From: Tepidiphilus sp. J10
GTDB lineage: Bacteria > Pseudomonadota > Gammaproteobacteria > Burkholderiales > Thiobacillaceae
Direction: 5' to 3'
DNA: 48,613 nt
Assembly: GCA_945897865.1 (NCBI GenBank)
Contig: CAMDHJ010000009.1
Span: 1-48,613, forward strand
The notes under the pieces are model-generated. The model did no database searches. It worked only from the letters and a program-made list of their open reading frames with translations, and had not been told where the DNA came from. Shown here in pieces: positions 35,023 through 44,700 of the stretch. The translations under genes were made by a program, and so were the position numbers. The first letter of the stretch is position 1; every line of letters starts with the position of its first letter.

Positions 35023-35286
35023 ATGCACAATTCACAATGGCGCTTGCAGGATGCTAAAACGCAATTCAGCCAGGTCGTCGAAGCTGCATTGCAGGGCGTA
35101 CCGCAACACGTTACTCGCCATGGCAGGGAAGCCGTGGTGGTGCTCTCCGAAGCGAACTACCGGGCGCTGAGAGAAAGCTCGAAATCAGGGTCGGCAGGAT
35201 TTTTGGCGCATCTTCTAGCCATACCGAAAGACGAAGGTGATGTTGAAAATGCCAGCCTTATCACTCTGCGTGAGATTGATCTCTGA
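35023..35286 (+). CDS. Phd/YefM family antitoxin
   Basis: This 87-residue protein opens with the Phd/YefM fold: WRLQDAKTQFSQVVEAALQG, then PQHVTRHGREAVVVLSEANY and RALRES. The short C-terminus (FLAHLLAIPKDEGDVENASL) should wrap the PIN toxin. The gene overlaps the toxin start by 1 bp (TGATG). The promoter with its palindromic operator candidate lies just upstream. Confidence 0.92.
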   Translation: MHNSQWRLQDAKTQFSQVVEAALQGVPQHVTRHGREAVVVLSEANYRALRESSKSGSAGFLAHLLAIPKDEGDVENASLITLREIDL

Positions 35287-35696
35287 TGTTTCTGCTCGAC
35301 ACCGTCATTGTTTCTGAAATTCGCAGAAAACAGCCTGATAGCGGAGTCATCGAATGGGTTTCACGCCAGCCTGGTAACCAGCTTTATCTCAGCGTCGTTA
35401 CGCTCGGCGAAATCGAGCGCGGCATTGAAAGACGCCGAAAATCCGAACCTGAATTCGCGCAAGCATTGGCTGCTTGGCTTGAAAGTTTGACGCTTCTTTA
35501 CGCCGATAGAATTCTTCCGATCACTCCCGCCATTGCACGTAGTTGGGGGCGTCTTTCTGCCAAAATCGGCAATGACAGCGCGGATTTATTGATCGCAGCG
35601 ACAGGACTCGCGCATCACCTCACCGTCGTGACTCGAAACGTCAGCCATTTCGAGCCCACCGGCATCGCAATCGTCAACCCATTCTCCAAGCCATAA
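35286..35696 (+). CDS. VapC/FitB-like PIN-domain toxin
   Basis: This 136-residue PIN-domain ribonuclease has MFLLDTVIVSEIRRKQP with the first catalytic aspartate (Asp5), VVTLGEIERGIERRR with the glutamate, and NDSADLLIAATGLAHHLTVVTRNVSHF with the later aspartates. Most VapC proteins read LDTNVISE, whereas here the Asn after Thr is Val, a small departure. The toxin cuts RNA and is neutralised by the overlapping Phd-type antitoxin. The pair lies between two copies of the transposase-element end. Confidence 0.92.
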   Translation: MFLLDTVIVSEIRRKQPDSGVIEWVSRQPGNQLYLSVVTLGEIERGIERRRKSEPEFAQALAAWLESLTLLYADRILPITPAIARSWGRLSAKIGNDSADLLIAATGLAHHLTVVTRNVSHFEPTGIAIVNPFSKP

Positions 35697-35730
35697 CCAG
35701 GGGCCAGGCCCACAAGCCAAAGCAAGCCAG

Positions 35731-36638
35731 AGGGTCAGGTCTTGCATTGCAACATCTCCAACGGCAATATACTCGCATGGCACGCCCCTTAAGAATCGAA
35801 CTGGCTGGAGGTCTTTATCATGTCACCAGCCGTGGTGACCGAAGTGAAGACATCTTTTTCTCAGATGATGACCGCCATACATGGTTGAAGGTCTTCGGCC
35901 AAGTCTGCGAACGTTTCAATTGGGTGTGTCACGCCTATTGCCAGATGACGAACCATTACCACATCGTGGTGGAAACGCCGGATGGCAACCTATCTCAAGG
36001 GATGCGTCAGTTAAACGGCGTTTATACACAGAGCGTCAATCGGATCTATGGTCGCGTTGGGCATGTCTTTCAGGGGCGGTTCAAGGGCATCCTGGTGGAG
36101 AAGGATGCCTACCTGCTTGAACTTTCCCGTTATGTCGTTCTAAACCCAGTCCGCGCGGGGATGGTGGCGGATTGCCGTGATTGGCCATGGAGCAGTTATC
36201 GCGCCTCGGTGGGGGAGCAAGCGGCCCCCATGTGGCTGGAAACCGGTTGGGTTCTCGGGCAATTTGCGGCGGACAGGGAGCAGGCCATTCATCGTTACGT
36301 CGATTTTGTTCGCTCGGGCGTTGGCTTGCCCAGCTTGTGGGAAAACCTCAAGAATCAAATCTTCCTTGGAGGAGAATCTTTCCTGAACGAAATCCAGCCA
36401 CATATTCCCTCGGCGAACGATCTGCGAGAGGTGCCTCGACGTCAGAGGAGCCCCATGGCCAAGCCGCTTGGAGAGTATGACCAGGATGGTCCGCCCTATC
36501 AGGCCATGGCTAAGGCTTATCTCTCGGGCGATTATTCCATGAAGGAAATTGCCGACTTCTTTGATGTCCATTACGCGACGGTCAGCCGGGCAGTAAAACG
36601 TTTGGAAAAGGAAATGTCGCAATGCAAGACCTGACCCT
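35731..36638 (+). mobile_element. REP-associated transposase element with 20-bp inverted ends
   Basis: AGGGTCAGGTCTTGCATTGC at 35731-35750 is repeated exactly in inverse at 36619-36638. The right end overlaps the last codons and stop of the transposase. Further left-end copies occur at 33631 and 34194. The element resembles a single RAYT unit bounded by its own recognition sequences. Confidence 0.85.
35777..36634 (+). CDS. REP-associated tyrosine transposase (Y1_Tnp family)
   Basis: This 285-residue single-strand transposase is of the RAYT/IS200-like type. It starts MARPLRIELAGGLYHVTSRG. The HUH motif is His60-x-His62 in MTNHYHIVVE, and the likely catalytic tyrosine is Tyr119 in LSRYVVLNPVRAGMV. 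A C-terminal helix-turn-helix follows (YSMKEIADFFDVHYATVSRAV). RAYT proteins act on REP palindromes and are usually single-copy domesticated genes. The start is the ATG at 35777. All key residues are present, so it looks functional. Confidence 0.93.
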   Translation: MARPLRIELAGGLYHVTSRGDRSEDIFFSDDDRHTWLKVFGQVCERFNWVCHAYCQMTNHYHIVVETPDGNLSQGMRQLNGVYTQSVNRIYGRVGHVFQGRFKGILVEKDAYLLELSRYVVLNPVRAGMVADCRDWPWSSYRASVGEQAAPMWLETGWVLGQFAADREQAIHRYVDFVRSGVGLPSLWENLKNQIFLGGESFLNEIQPHIPSANDLREVPRRQRSPMAKPLGEYDQDGPPYQAMAKAYLSGDYSMKEIADFFDVHYATVSRAVKRLEKEMSQCKT

Positions 36639-36717
36639 TTCCTACACTTTCCTACATCTGGCCTGATTCTCGGTAGTTTTTTATCGCATCTGCGCCTGCC
36701 ATAGCTCCACCACAACG

Positions 36718-38250
36718 ATGCGGATGAATTCACTTAAACAGTTTTGCGTCAACCACCTGAGGAAACTGATTCCTACCGCTGTTTCGCGAATCGGCTTTGA
36801 TCCGGCTTGGTATTTGCACCAGTACCCGGATATCGCTGCCGCAAGTATCGATCCATGGCTCCATTTTTCTCTGCATGGCTATGCTGAAGGTCGTTTGCCA
36901 AACGCGGCTTGCGCGCGCTTGTGGTCGGAACGAGACGCTTCGGTTGTCCCCTTGCTACGGCGCTTGCTGAAACCAGGTCGCCGATCGCCTGAATCTGATT
37001 TCGCGGCCTGGACGCTAGGTAGATGGTATGCCCGTGACGACGAGTGGGCGAAAGTATTCGAGGTAATGCGTGGCTATATGACGCAGGAATCTGCAATGTC
37101 ACCCTACCCTTTGGCATCGAAACTGCTCTGGATCGATGTCTTGCTTCACTCTGGTGAGTTCAATTTTGCAATTCAAACGATTGAAGAGTGGTTAAGCGAG
37201 TCACCATCGCAAAACGATTTTCATCTGGCCTATGCGAATCTTGAGAAATTTCGTTTACAGGATATGGCGCCTACGCATAACCATGCCGTGGTATGGCTGG
37301 CCCGGCTGAACCGGATTTTCGCCACGCAGGGGTTAATGCCATTGGCAATGAATGATCAGAATCGCCCTCTCTCTTTGGAGAATCTGAGTGGCGATGGTAT
37401 CCGGTCAGACTTTACGCAAACCGCTTCAAGGAGTGTCGCCCCGCTTTCAAGCCGACCTTTAGTTAGCATCATCGTGCCTGCCTACAACGCGGAATCGACC
37501 ATACCTACGGTCTTGCGCAGTTTGCAGGCGCAAACATGGGATGCGTTGGAAATTCTGGTTGTCGATGACGCCTCTACGGATGCGACAACCGATAAGGTTC
37601 GCGACTTCATCCAGTCCGACCCGCGCATTCGCCTGGTGACTCATACCATTAATCAAGGTGCTTATGCGGCGCGCAATACCGGACTCACGCTGGCTACGGG
37701 GGAATTCATTACTATTCATGACAGTGATGACTGGTCGCATCCGCAGAAAATCGAACAACAAGCGATGGCGTTGCTCGCCTCCCAGACAGCGATGGTGAGC
37801 GTATCGCATTGGGTGCGGTGTTCGTCCGATCTTGATTTTGGTGGTTGGAAAACCCCTGAAGGCTGGACCGGATGGATACACCGCAATGTTTCTTCGTTGA
37901 TGATGCGCCGTGGCGTTTTTGAAAAACTGGGCTTCTGGGATCAGGTCAAATGCAGCGGCGATACGGAGTATTACTATCGTGTGATCCGTACATTTGGACT
38001 CAATGCGATCGAAGAGATATTGCCCGGTACTCCGTTATCATTTGGGCGATTTCATGTGGAATCGATGACGCAGAAGGTTGAGACCAACATCTTCACGATA
38101 TTCGGTGGAGTGAGAAAACAATATCACGATGCATTTCGACATTGGCATGATCAAACAGTAGATGCCGCCGATCTTTTCCTGGCACAGGATCAGGTCAATC
38201 GGAAATTTCAGGCACCACAAGCTATCTTGACCAACTCGCCAGTGAAATGA
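36718..38250 (+). CDS. GT2 glycosyltransferase with glycan-locus N-terminal module
   Basis: In this 510-residue protein, residues 25-60 read FDPAWYLHQYPDIAAASIDP, then HFSLHGYAEGRLP, the same module as the C-terminus of the protein at 13895. A helical linker (90-220) follows. The GT-A domain starts at residue 249 (VSIIVPAYNAEST) and has the metal motif D335-S-D-D338 in IHDSDDWSHP. The acceptor region KCSGDTEYYYRVIRTFG fits the family. The ATG at 36718 has no clear ribosome site, and a second ATG is 6 bp later. It is a cytoplasmic enzyme of glycan assembly with unknown sugar. Confidence 0.87.
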   Translation: MRMNSLKQFCVNHLRKLIPTAVSRIGFDPAWYLHQYPDIAAASIDPWLHFSLHGYAEGRLPNAACARLWSERDASVVPLLRRLLKPGRRSPESDFAAWTLGRWYARDDEWAKVFEVMRGYMTQESAMSPYPLASKLLWIDVLLHSGEFNFAIQTIEEWLSESPSQNDFHLAYANLEKFRLQDMAPTHNHAVVWLARLNRIFATQGLMPLAMNDQNRPLSLENLSGDGIRSDFTQTASRSVAPLSSRPLVSIIVPAYNAESTIPTVLRSLQAQTWDALEILVVDDASTDATTDKVRDFIQSDPRIRLVTHTINQGAYAARNTGLTLATGEFITIHDSDDWSHPQKIEQQAMALLASQTAMVSVSHWVRCSSDLDFGGWKTPEGWTGWIHRNVSSLMMRRGVFEKLGFWDQVKCSGDTEYYYRVIRTFGLNAIEEILPGTPLSFGRFHVESMTQKVETNIFTIFGGVRKQYHDAFRHWHDQTVDAADLFLAQDQVNRKFQAPQAILTNSPVK

Positions 38251-38481
38251 CGTATCAGACAGTGATGCATCAACCGTTGCAGCCGTTGCCAATAATGTTG
38301 AGTAATTGATTGAAGTATCAATCCCTTCCAGGCATCAACAGTAGTTCCGAATCCATGGAAAAGCTCATAGCCCGACGCTTGCCTTCCTCGAAGGGAAAGA
38401 AATTCATCGAAGCTGAAACCAAGGCTTTCTTGTTTCAATAAACAAATCGTTCTTTGACGTTTGTAATGGAGTTTTCGGATT

Positions 38482-39927
38482 TTGAATTTAGCTATTGCGG
38501 CAATTGTCAAGAATGAAGCTGACGGTTTGCTTGAGTGGATCGCCTTCCATCGTTTGGTTGGGGTTAGTCATTTTCTTATTGCAGACAATGATAGTGATGA
38601 TGGTACGCGTGAGTTATTATTATCACTGTCACGGATTGGAATTGTTACATTATTTGATTTTCCGAACCGGGGAGAGGAAAAGCCACAACAATCGGCGTAC
38701 ACCAAGATTTTGCAAAATTGCCCCGCAAATATAGATATTTTGGCGTTCATTGATGCCGATGAGTTTATTTTGCCAATGAATGGTGAGCTTTCATTACTGC
38801 CCTTTGTCAATAGCGTGTTTTCTGACCCAAGCGTTGGGGCTGTTGCATTGAATTGGGCCATTTTTGGGTCATCTGGAATATTATTTCATGAAAATGGTTT
38901 AGTAATTGAGCGCTTCATAAAAAGGGCAACACAGAATTTTTCCTCAAACCATCACTATAAGAGTTTAGTTCGCCCACAGCTTGTAAGCTATTTCCCAAAT
39001 CCGCACCATGCTTTACTATCTTCTGGGCGGTATATAGATGTATTGGGTAATGATCTTGTTTTAAATGCCAAGCATGGCGCTGGCTTAAGCGCCGAAGTTT
39101 TGTGGAATAATGCAAGAGTGAATCACTATGCTGTAAAGTCACTTGAGGAGTTTGTTGTTGGGAAGAGTCGCAAAGGAAGTGCAAGTAAAAGCGGCCGAGT
39201 CAAACATAAAAAATATTTTAATGGGCACGACAAGAATGACGAACGCTGTCTGCTTGCACAAGGATTTGCCAATAAAGTGCACGCAGAAATGGATAGACTC
39301 GAATTGTTGATTAAATCCACTCGACATCCGGCATCTGAATCATTTGTTTATAGATATATGGAGCGTGCAAGTCTTTGGTATTGCACAAAATTTAAACGTC
39401 CCATTTTATATCCCACACCTCGGTATGCCTTTAAAAAATTTAATTCAACTGCTCGTAGAAGGCACATCTTCAAATGGCATTTGGATTTTCCAACCGTTGA
39501 TCAGTTGTTTGAAGATGGTTGTGATATTGAACTTGCTGGCTGGATGTTACCACTAGGGAATGGAGATCGTTCCTATCGTTGTTATGTCCGATCTGGCTTG
39601 GCGATGGAATACTTTCCTTTTAATCGTCAACGCGTTGATGTCGTGCAAAAATTCGGAAATCAATTAGCAGTCGCACCTGGGGTGGATGGCATGTATGGTT
39701 TTTCACATGCAATTTCTCCATTGCTGGCAGCTGCGGGATTTGAGTTTGGTTTTGAATTTGAGGGTGAGCGAATTCCTGTTTTACGAGTTAACGTCCGCAA
39801 TCCTTCTTTATTGTCCTTATTGATATCACGGTCCAGCCTTACGTCGCGTGCGCGGTGGTCGCGATTGATTGGTCGAGTTTATCGCTGGTGCAATTCCGTC
39901 GTTCCCAACCTGCGGCAAAAAAAATAA
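38482..39927 (+). CDS. GT2/GT92-like glycosyltransferase (Glyco_tranf_2_4 type)
   Basis: This 481-residue protein has LAIAAIVKNEADGLLEWIAFH as the family opening, followed by FLIADNDSDDGT. The metal motif is D91-A-D93-E in FIDADEFILP. This subgroup is described as glycosyltransferase family 92-like, found in lipopolysaccharide and capsule loci. The region from 320 to 460 lacks a known domain. The start is TTG at 38482, supported by GGAG at 38468. The gene is AT-rich compared with its neighbours and was probably acquired separately. The spacer after it (39928-40193) holds no gene. Confidence 0.85.
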   Translation: MNLAIAAIVKNEADGLLEWIAFHRLVGVSHFLIADNDSDDGTRELLLSLSRIGIVTLFDFPNRGEEKPQQSAYTKILQNCPANIDILAFIDADEFILPMNGELSLLPFVNSVFSDPSVGAVALNWAIFGSSGILFHENGLVIERFIKRATQNFSSNHHYKSLVRPQLVSYFPNPHHALLSSGRYIDVLGNDLVLNAKHGAGLSAEVLWNNARVNHYAVKSLEEFVVGKSRKGSASKSGRVKHKKYFNGHDKNDERCLLAQGFANKVHAEMDRLELLIKSTRHPASESFVYRYMERASLWYCTKFKRPILYPTPRYAFKKFNSTARRRHIFKWHLDFPTVDQLFEDGCDIELAGWMLPLGNGDRSYRCYVRSGLAMEYFPFNRQRVDVVQKFGNQLAVAPGVDGMYGFSHAISPLLAAAGFEFGFEFEGERIPVLRVNVRNPSLLSLLISRSSLTSRARWSRLIGRVYRWCNSVVPNLRQKK

Positions 39928-40193
39928 ACAACTTTTCATCCACATAATATGGATCATTCTAATTATATTCCCGAACCATGAATTCGTATTTTTCTTGATA
40001 CCGAATTTACGGAATGATGCGCACAATTTTTCCTTGCTGGAGACCCTAACGGTTCAATTTCGAACTCAGAGCAATACTGCTTCATTCGCGAGTTGGAGCA
40101 TTGATAACATCTAGTCATTACATGTCAGTTTGATTTTGTTTTAATTGGTTTGGCTTGTAATATTCGCCATGTTATTTAACAGAGGTTATTCAT

Positions 40194-42341
40194 TTGCGCA
40201 TTTCCAGCGAGCCGATTGAGTTGACATTATTCCCCTTGACGGGAGTCACACGGCGTGTTGAAGCAGATCGCTGGCACGTGCATGCTTTGCCGGCACGTCT
40301 GACGTTATCGCCTGAAAGTCGTGGGTTCCCTGCTGGCTGGGTGCTGATTCAAGCAATTTTATTTGCAGCGGAAAGTGACCGAACTGCCCGGTTGTTTGCC
40401 GATGTCGGTGTGGATGAAGCGGAGATGCCGGTTTTCGATCTGCAGCTTTCCGCCAAGGGCATTCTGATCGAACTAATCAAGCTGCCACCTGGAACGCGGC
40501 GATTGCTGTTGCAGCCGATGAATTCGCTCGGTGAATTCCATCTGATCGGTTTGCAAGTCAGGAAAGTCGGGGTTGTTGAGCGTGTCACGCGCATGCTGTT
40601 CAGGATCGCGGTGACGTGTTATCTGCACCCCAGGCAACGTTTGCGCAAGCTGGGGTTGCGTTGGTCCATGCCGTTATTCGATTTGCCTGAGGCCTACCGG
40701 CTTGCGAGTTGCTTGCTGCGCGCACAAGCGCCGGCGCCGACCTATACAGACTGGATAGCGCGGCAGGATGTACTGACCGCGCGCGACCGACGCCGCATAA
40801 ACCGCGATGTGGTCTGCTTGCGTAGCTTGGTGAGCTTCAAGGTCTTGCTGCTGGCTGGTACGCAAGCGGATGATGCGGCATGGTCAGCGACTTCGGCATC
40901 GCTGGCTGCGCAGTCGTTACAGCCGACAAGTGTGCAGCGTCTTGCACGGACGGACGAATGCACCCCGGTTCTGTCTGGCGATGAAGCTGCGCGGCACTGG
41001 TTGTTGATTCTGCCTGAAGGCGCAACGCTGTCGCCGCTGGCCTTGTACTGGTTTGCCCATGAAATGGTCCAGCATCCGGATGCGGGCTGGATTTATTGCG
41101 ATCACGATAGCCTTTCGCCCTCCGGCGAGCGTATCGATCCGGTGTTCAAACCGGATTGGTCGCCCGAATTGCTGCGCTCGTCCAACTATATTGGTGCGGC
41201 GGCGGCGGTCAGGGCGGATGTGTGGCTGGAGGCTTGCCCAGCCGACTTCAACGCCGATGTGGTCTCAATGCATGATGTCTGGCTACGAGTAGCCGAGAGT
41301 TTGCGGGGCGATCAGATTCGCCATATTTGCGCCCCTCTGATTCATTTCCCGGCGAATCTGGATCAGCGTTTCGTCGCAACCGACCCGCAAGCGGTGGCAC
41401 GGCATCTGGCACGTCTCGGGGTAGCTGCGGCGGTGGAGCCGGATCGCTGGGGCCATTGCCGGGTGCATTACCGCTTGCCGACGCCGGGTCCGCTGGTCAG
41501 CATCATCGTGCCAACGCGCGATCGACTGGATCATCTGCGGCCGTGTGTGGACAGCGTGCTGACGCAAACCACCTACCGCGAATTCGAGTTGCTGGTGGTG
41601 GACAACCAGAGCAGCGATCCAGCTACCTTGGCGTATCTGGAGGACATTTCCGGCAATGCGCGGGTGCAAGTGCTGCGTTACGACGCGGCGTTCAATTATT
41701 CGGCGCTCAACAATTTCGCAGTGCGCGCGGCGCGCGGTGAAATCATCTGTCTGCTAAACAATGACACGGCTGTAATTTCGCCAGATTGGCTGGAAGAAAT
41801 GCTGGGCCGACTGTTGCAAAACCAGGTTGGTGCGGTGGGGGCTAAACTGTATTTTGCTGATGGCCGAGTTCAACATGCCGGCGATGTCGTCGGGCCGGGT
41901 GGATGCGCCAATCATTTGCATGCGCTGTTGCGGGGCGATGCGCCGGGGTATCAACATCGCGCTGTGCTGGCGCAGGACTTGTCGGCAGTGACGGCGGCTT
42001 GCATGTTGACGCGGCGTGATCTGTATCTGTCTTTGGGAGGGTTGAACGAACGGGACTTGTCGGTGGCCTTCAACGATGTGGATTACTGTCTGCGCTTGTG
42101 GGAAGCCGGCTGGCGCGTAGTCTGGACGCCGTATGCCGAGTTGTTTCACTACGAGTCGGTGTCGCGTGGCAAGGATGTTTCGCCTGAACGCAAGGCACGC
42201 GCCGACAGGGAAGTCGCTTATATGGTGGGGCGTTGGGCGCATGTGATGCGCCACGATCCGTTCTACAACCCGAATCTGAGCTATGCCCGGCCGGATTTTT
42301 CCCTCAGTCATGCGCCTTTGGTCGCGCGTCCCTGGGACTAG
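40194..42341 (+). CDS. GT2 family glycosyltransferase, double GT-A layout
   Basis: This 715-residue protein is of the WbbL/rhamnosyltransferase-like type. The C-terminal domain starts at residue 435 (VSIIVPTRDRLDHLRPCVDS) and has LLNNDTAV with Asp524 as metal site, followed by GAVGAKLYFADGRVQHAG and FNDVDYCLRLWEAGWRVV. Residues 255-400 (RHWLLILPEGATLSPLALYW, GWIYCDHDSLSPSGERIDPVFKPDW) look like a second, inactive-looking GT-A part. Residues 1-130 form a beta-rich region. The start is TTG at 40194, with AGAGG 8 nt before it. Such enzymes add sugars to lipid-linked chains in the cytoplasm. Confidence 0.88.
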   Translation: MRISSEPIELTLFPLTGVTRRVEADRWHVHALPARLTLSPESRGFPAGWVLIQAILFAAESDRTARLFADVGVDEAEMPVFDLQLSAKGILIELIKLPPGTRRLLLQPMNSLGEFHLIGLQVRKVGVVERVTRMLFRIAVTCYLHPRQRLRKLGLRWSMPLFDLPEAYRLASCLLRAQAPAPTYTDWIARQDVLTARDRRRINRDVVCLRSLVSFKVLLLAGTQADDAAWSATSASLAAQSLQPTSVQRLARTDECTPVLSGDEAARHWLLILPEGATLSPLALYWFAHEMVQHPDAGWIYCDHDSLSPSGERIDPVFKPDWSPELLRSSNYIGAAAAVRADVWLEACPADFNADVVSMHDVWLRVAESLRGDQIRHICAPLIHFPANLDQRFVATDPQAVARHLARLGVAAAVEPDRWGHCRVHYRLPTPGPLVSIIVPTRDRLDHLRPCVDSVLTQTTYREFELLVVDNQSSDPATLAYLEDISGNARVQVLRYDAAFNYSALNNFAVRAARGEIICLLNNDTAVISPDWLEEMLGRLLQNQVGAVGAKLYFADGRVQHAGDVVGPGGCANHLHALLRGDAPGYQHRAVLAQDLSAVTAACMLTRRDLYLSLGGLNERDLSVAFNDVDYCLRLWEAGWRVVWTPYAELFHYESVSRGKDVSPERKARADREVAYMVGRWAHVMRHDPFYNPNLSYARPDFSLSHAPLVARPWD

Positions 42342-42391
42342 GAGCCTGTCGGAGTTTGGAATCGTCGGCTGCAAATCGACCGCGCTGGCCC

Positions 42392-42439
42392 CTTTTTGCA
42401 GGGTACTTTTTGCCGGCTACTTTTTGCCGACTTTTTGCC
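42392..42439 (+). repeat. Short tandem repeat (ACTTTTTGCC) in leader of the GT41 gene
   Basis: ACTTTTTGCC occurs at 42405, 42419 and 42430, with a partial copy at 42392. The repeats fill the 112-bp gap before the GT41 gene. Slippage here could change leader length or promoter spacing. Confidence 0.7.
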
Positions 42440-42456
42440 CAATGGAAACTTAGTTG

Positions 42457-44655
42457 ATGCAAATTGCTGATTCACTCTTGTCAAATGCCACCCACGCCTG
42501 GAACAGCCTGCGTATTTCGCCTGTATTGCCGCAGGCATGGATGACTTTGGCTCGCTTCTATCTGTCCCGCAATCTGCCCTGGCAGGCTGGTTATGCGGCG
42601 CGCCTTGCGTTGCGTTGCAATCCTGCTTTGCGGCAGCTGATTGCAGATCTCGATCTGGTTGACTTGCTGGATGCCAATACGGGCGATGCTCAACTTGGCC
42701 GCGCCGTTTTATCCAACAAAAACGAGCTCATCGAGAAATTCACTGCCGCCATTGTTGAGTCGCCGGATGACTGGCTCTCCTGGCTCTACCTTGCGCGCCT
42801 ATATGAGCTTGCGGAGGAGTCCAATACCACGCGGCAGGTCGATGCGCTGACCGAAGCAAGAAAACTCGAAGTCATTCCCGGCGAATCCCTGCACTGGCTG
42901 GGTGTCTGGCGCTTGCATGCAGGTGATGCGCAGGGCGCGGTCAACGCTTTTTCTGGTTTGCTCGACATCCGCCCGTTGCGACATGGTTCCATGTTGTTCC
43001 TGGGCGAGGCCCTGTTGGGTGTCGGCAATATTGCTGCCGCCCAGAAAGCGTTTACCCGGGCCTCACTTTCGGAAAACCCCGATTTTCTGCTCACGCTTGC
43101 CAACCGCGTTTACGCCCACAATTATTGGCAGGAAGCGATCAGTGTTCTGCAAAAAGCCTTGTCACTGCGCCCTGAGCATGAGGCAACCTGGCTGGCTTTG
43201 GCCAGGATTCAATCCGAGGTGTATGACCTCTCCGGCTGTCGTGCCAGCCTCGCCCAAGTCAAGTCGCTCAGCCCCGCCAGCAGTGATGCCGCATTGCTTG
43301 AGGCTGGCCTGCTTGGCCGCATGGGAGATGCGCAAGGTCACTTCGCGCAACTTCTCCACGCTTATGAAACCAGCGGCAACCCTTTGTCCCGCCTGGCATC
43401 CAGTGTCGCGATGACCTCGCTCTATCTCGACACACTTGCTCCGGTTGAGATTGCCGCGCTGCATCGCAAGCTCTGCGCACCGATTGAAAGCAGCGTTGTT
43501 CAGCATGCCAACTTACTCAACGATGCGGGAATGGCGCGTCGATTGCGTATTGGCTATGTCACTGGCGACTTGCATCGACAACATCCCGTCAACCTGTTCA
43601 TGCTGCCGGTCCTCAAACGACATGATCACCAACAGTTCAATGTTGCGATCTATTACACCGGCGTCATGCATGACGAATATACGCGTCAGGCCAAAACCTG
43701 TGCCGACATCTGGCTGGAAGCCTCCGAGTTGGATGACACAGCCTTGCTGCAGGCGATTCGATCTGACCGGATTGATATCCTGATCGACCTGGCCGGGCAT
43801 ACCGCCACGCATCGGCTCGGCGTTTTCGCCATGCGTGCAGCGCCGGTGCAAGTAACCTTTCTGGGCTACCCCTACTCCACCGGACTTTCCAGCATTGATT
43901 GGCTGATCGGAGACCGCAGCGTAACGCCTGCCGAGCACGCCGCGCTTTACAGTGAAGGGCTGGCCCAACTGCCACACAGTGTCTTCTGCTGGGCGCCGGT
44001 GGACGCCCACCCGCTACCCCCTGCCCGCCCGCCCGCTGGTCCAGTCGTGTTCGGCTCCTTCAACAACGCCATGAAACTCACCCCCAGTTCCATTGCGCTC
44101 TGGGCTGCGGTACTCAACGCAGTACCCGATTCGCGTCTGTTGCTGAAAGCGCCGTCATTGCGAGACACCGGCGTGCAAGCCCGCTTGACCCATCTATTCG
44201 GCCAGCTTGGCATTGCTAGCCAGCGTCTTGAATTCCGTGGCCCCAGCGGACTGGCCGAAATGATGCAAGAGTACGGCGACATCGATATTGCACTCGATCC
44301 CTTGCCCTATAACGGCGGCACGACCACCCTTCAGGCGTTGTGGATGGGCGTCCCCGTCGTCACCCTGACCGGTGGCAATTTCGCTGGGCGCATGGGGGTC
44401 AGTTTTATGACCACCTTGGCTGAGCCGGACTGGATTGCACACGATACCGCCGACTACGTTGCCAAGGCCCGGACGCTGTCCGAACAGATTTCATCCCTTC
44501 GACAGAGCCGTGCAAGCCTGCGCAAACGCCTGCTTGATTCGCCATTGTGCGACATCGAGACCTACACGCATGACATTGAAGGACTCTATCGGCGCATGTG
44601 GGAAGTTCGCTGCCGGGGTGAATCAACCCGGCTACTCCCGGCCAGGATGAATTGA
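42457..44655 (+). CDS. TPR-containing GT41 family (OGT-like) glycosyltransferase
   Basis: In this 732-residue protein the N-terminal 330 residues are TPR-type helix pairs (LARFYLSRNLPWQAGYAARL, LANRVYAHNYWQEAISVLQK, and more). The C-terminal half is a GT-B domain of the OGT family: RLRIGYVTGDLHRQHPVNLF near 360, DILIDLAGHTATHRLGVFA, APVQVTFLGYPYSTGLSSIDW, VFGSFNNAMKLTPSSIALW and LDPLPYNGGTTTLQALWMGV from 613. OGT-like enzymes add GlcNAc or other sugars to Ser/Thr of proteins, or in bacteria to adhesins or flagellins. The ATG at 42457 was chosen over the adjacent TTG. The neighbouring FG-GAP/RTX protein is a possible target. Confidence 0.92.
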   Translation: MQIADSLLSNATHAWNSLRISPVLPQAWMTLARFYLSRNLPWQAGYAARLALRCNPALRQLIADLDLVDLLDANTGDAQLGRAVLSNKNELIEKFTAAIVESPDDWLSWLYLARLYELAEESNTTRQVDALTEARKLEVIPGESLHWLGVWRLHAGDAQGAVNAFSGLLDIRPLRHGSMLFLGEALLGVGNIAAAQKAFTRASLSENPDFLLTLANRVYAHNYWQEAISVLQKALSLRPEHEATWLALARIQSEVYDLSGCRASLAQVKSLSPASSDAALLEAGLLGRMGDAQGHFAQLLHAYETSGNPLSRLASSVAMTSLYLDTLAPVEIAALHRKLCAPIESSVVQHANLLNDAGMARRLRIGYVTGDLHRQHPVNLFMLPVLKRHDHQQFNVAIYYTGVMHDEYTRQAKTCADIWLEASELDDTALLQAIRSDRIDILIDLAGHTATHRLGVFAMRAAPVQVTFLGYPYSTGLSSIDWLIGDRSVTPAEHAALYSEGLAQLPHSVFCWAPVDAHPLPPARPPAGPVVFGSFNNAMKLTPSSIALWAAVLNAVPDSRLLLKAPSLRDTGVQARLTHLFGQLGIASQRLEFRGPSGLAEMMQEYGDIDIALDPLPYNGGTTTLQALWMGVPVVTLTGGNFAGRMGVSFMTTLAEPDWIAHDTADYVAKARTLSEQISSLRQSRASLRKRLLDSPLCDIETYTHDIEGLYRRMWEVRCRGESTRLLPARMN

Positions 44656-44700
44656 ACCGTTTTCACCTACCAAACAACATTCCCGCAGAATGATCCAGGC

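Noticed and set aside
38415-38450. Hairpin GAAACCAAG/CTTGTTTC as terminator after the GT2 gene
   Set aside because: The stem has a bulge, lacks a T-run and lies far from the stop codon.
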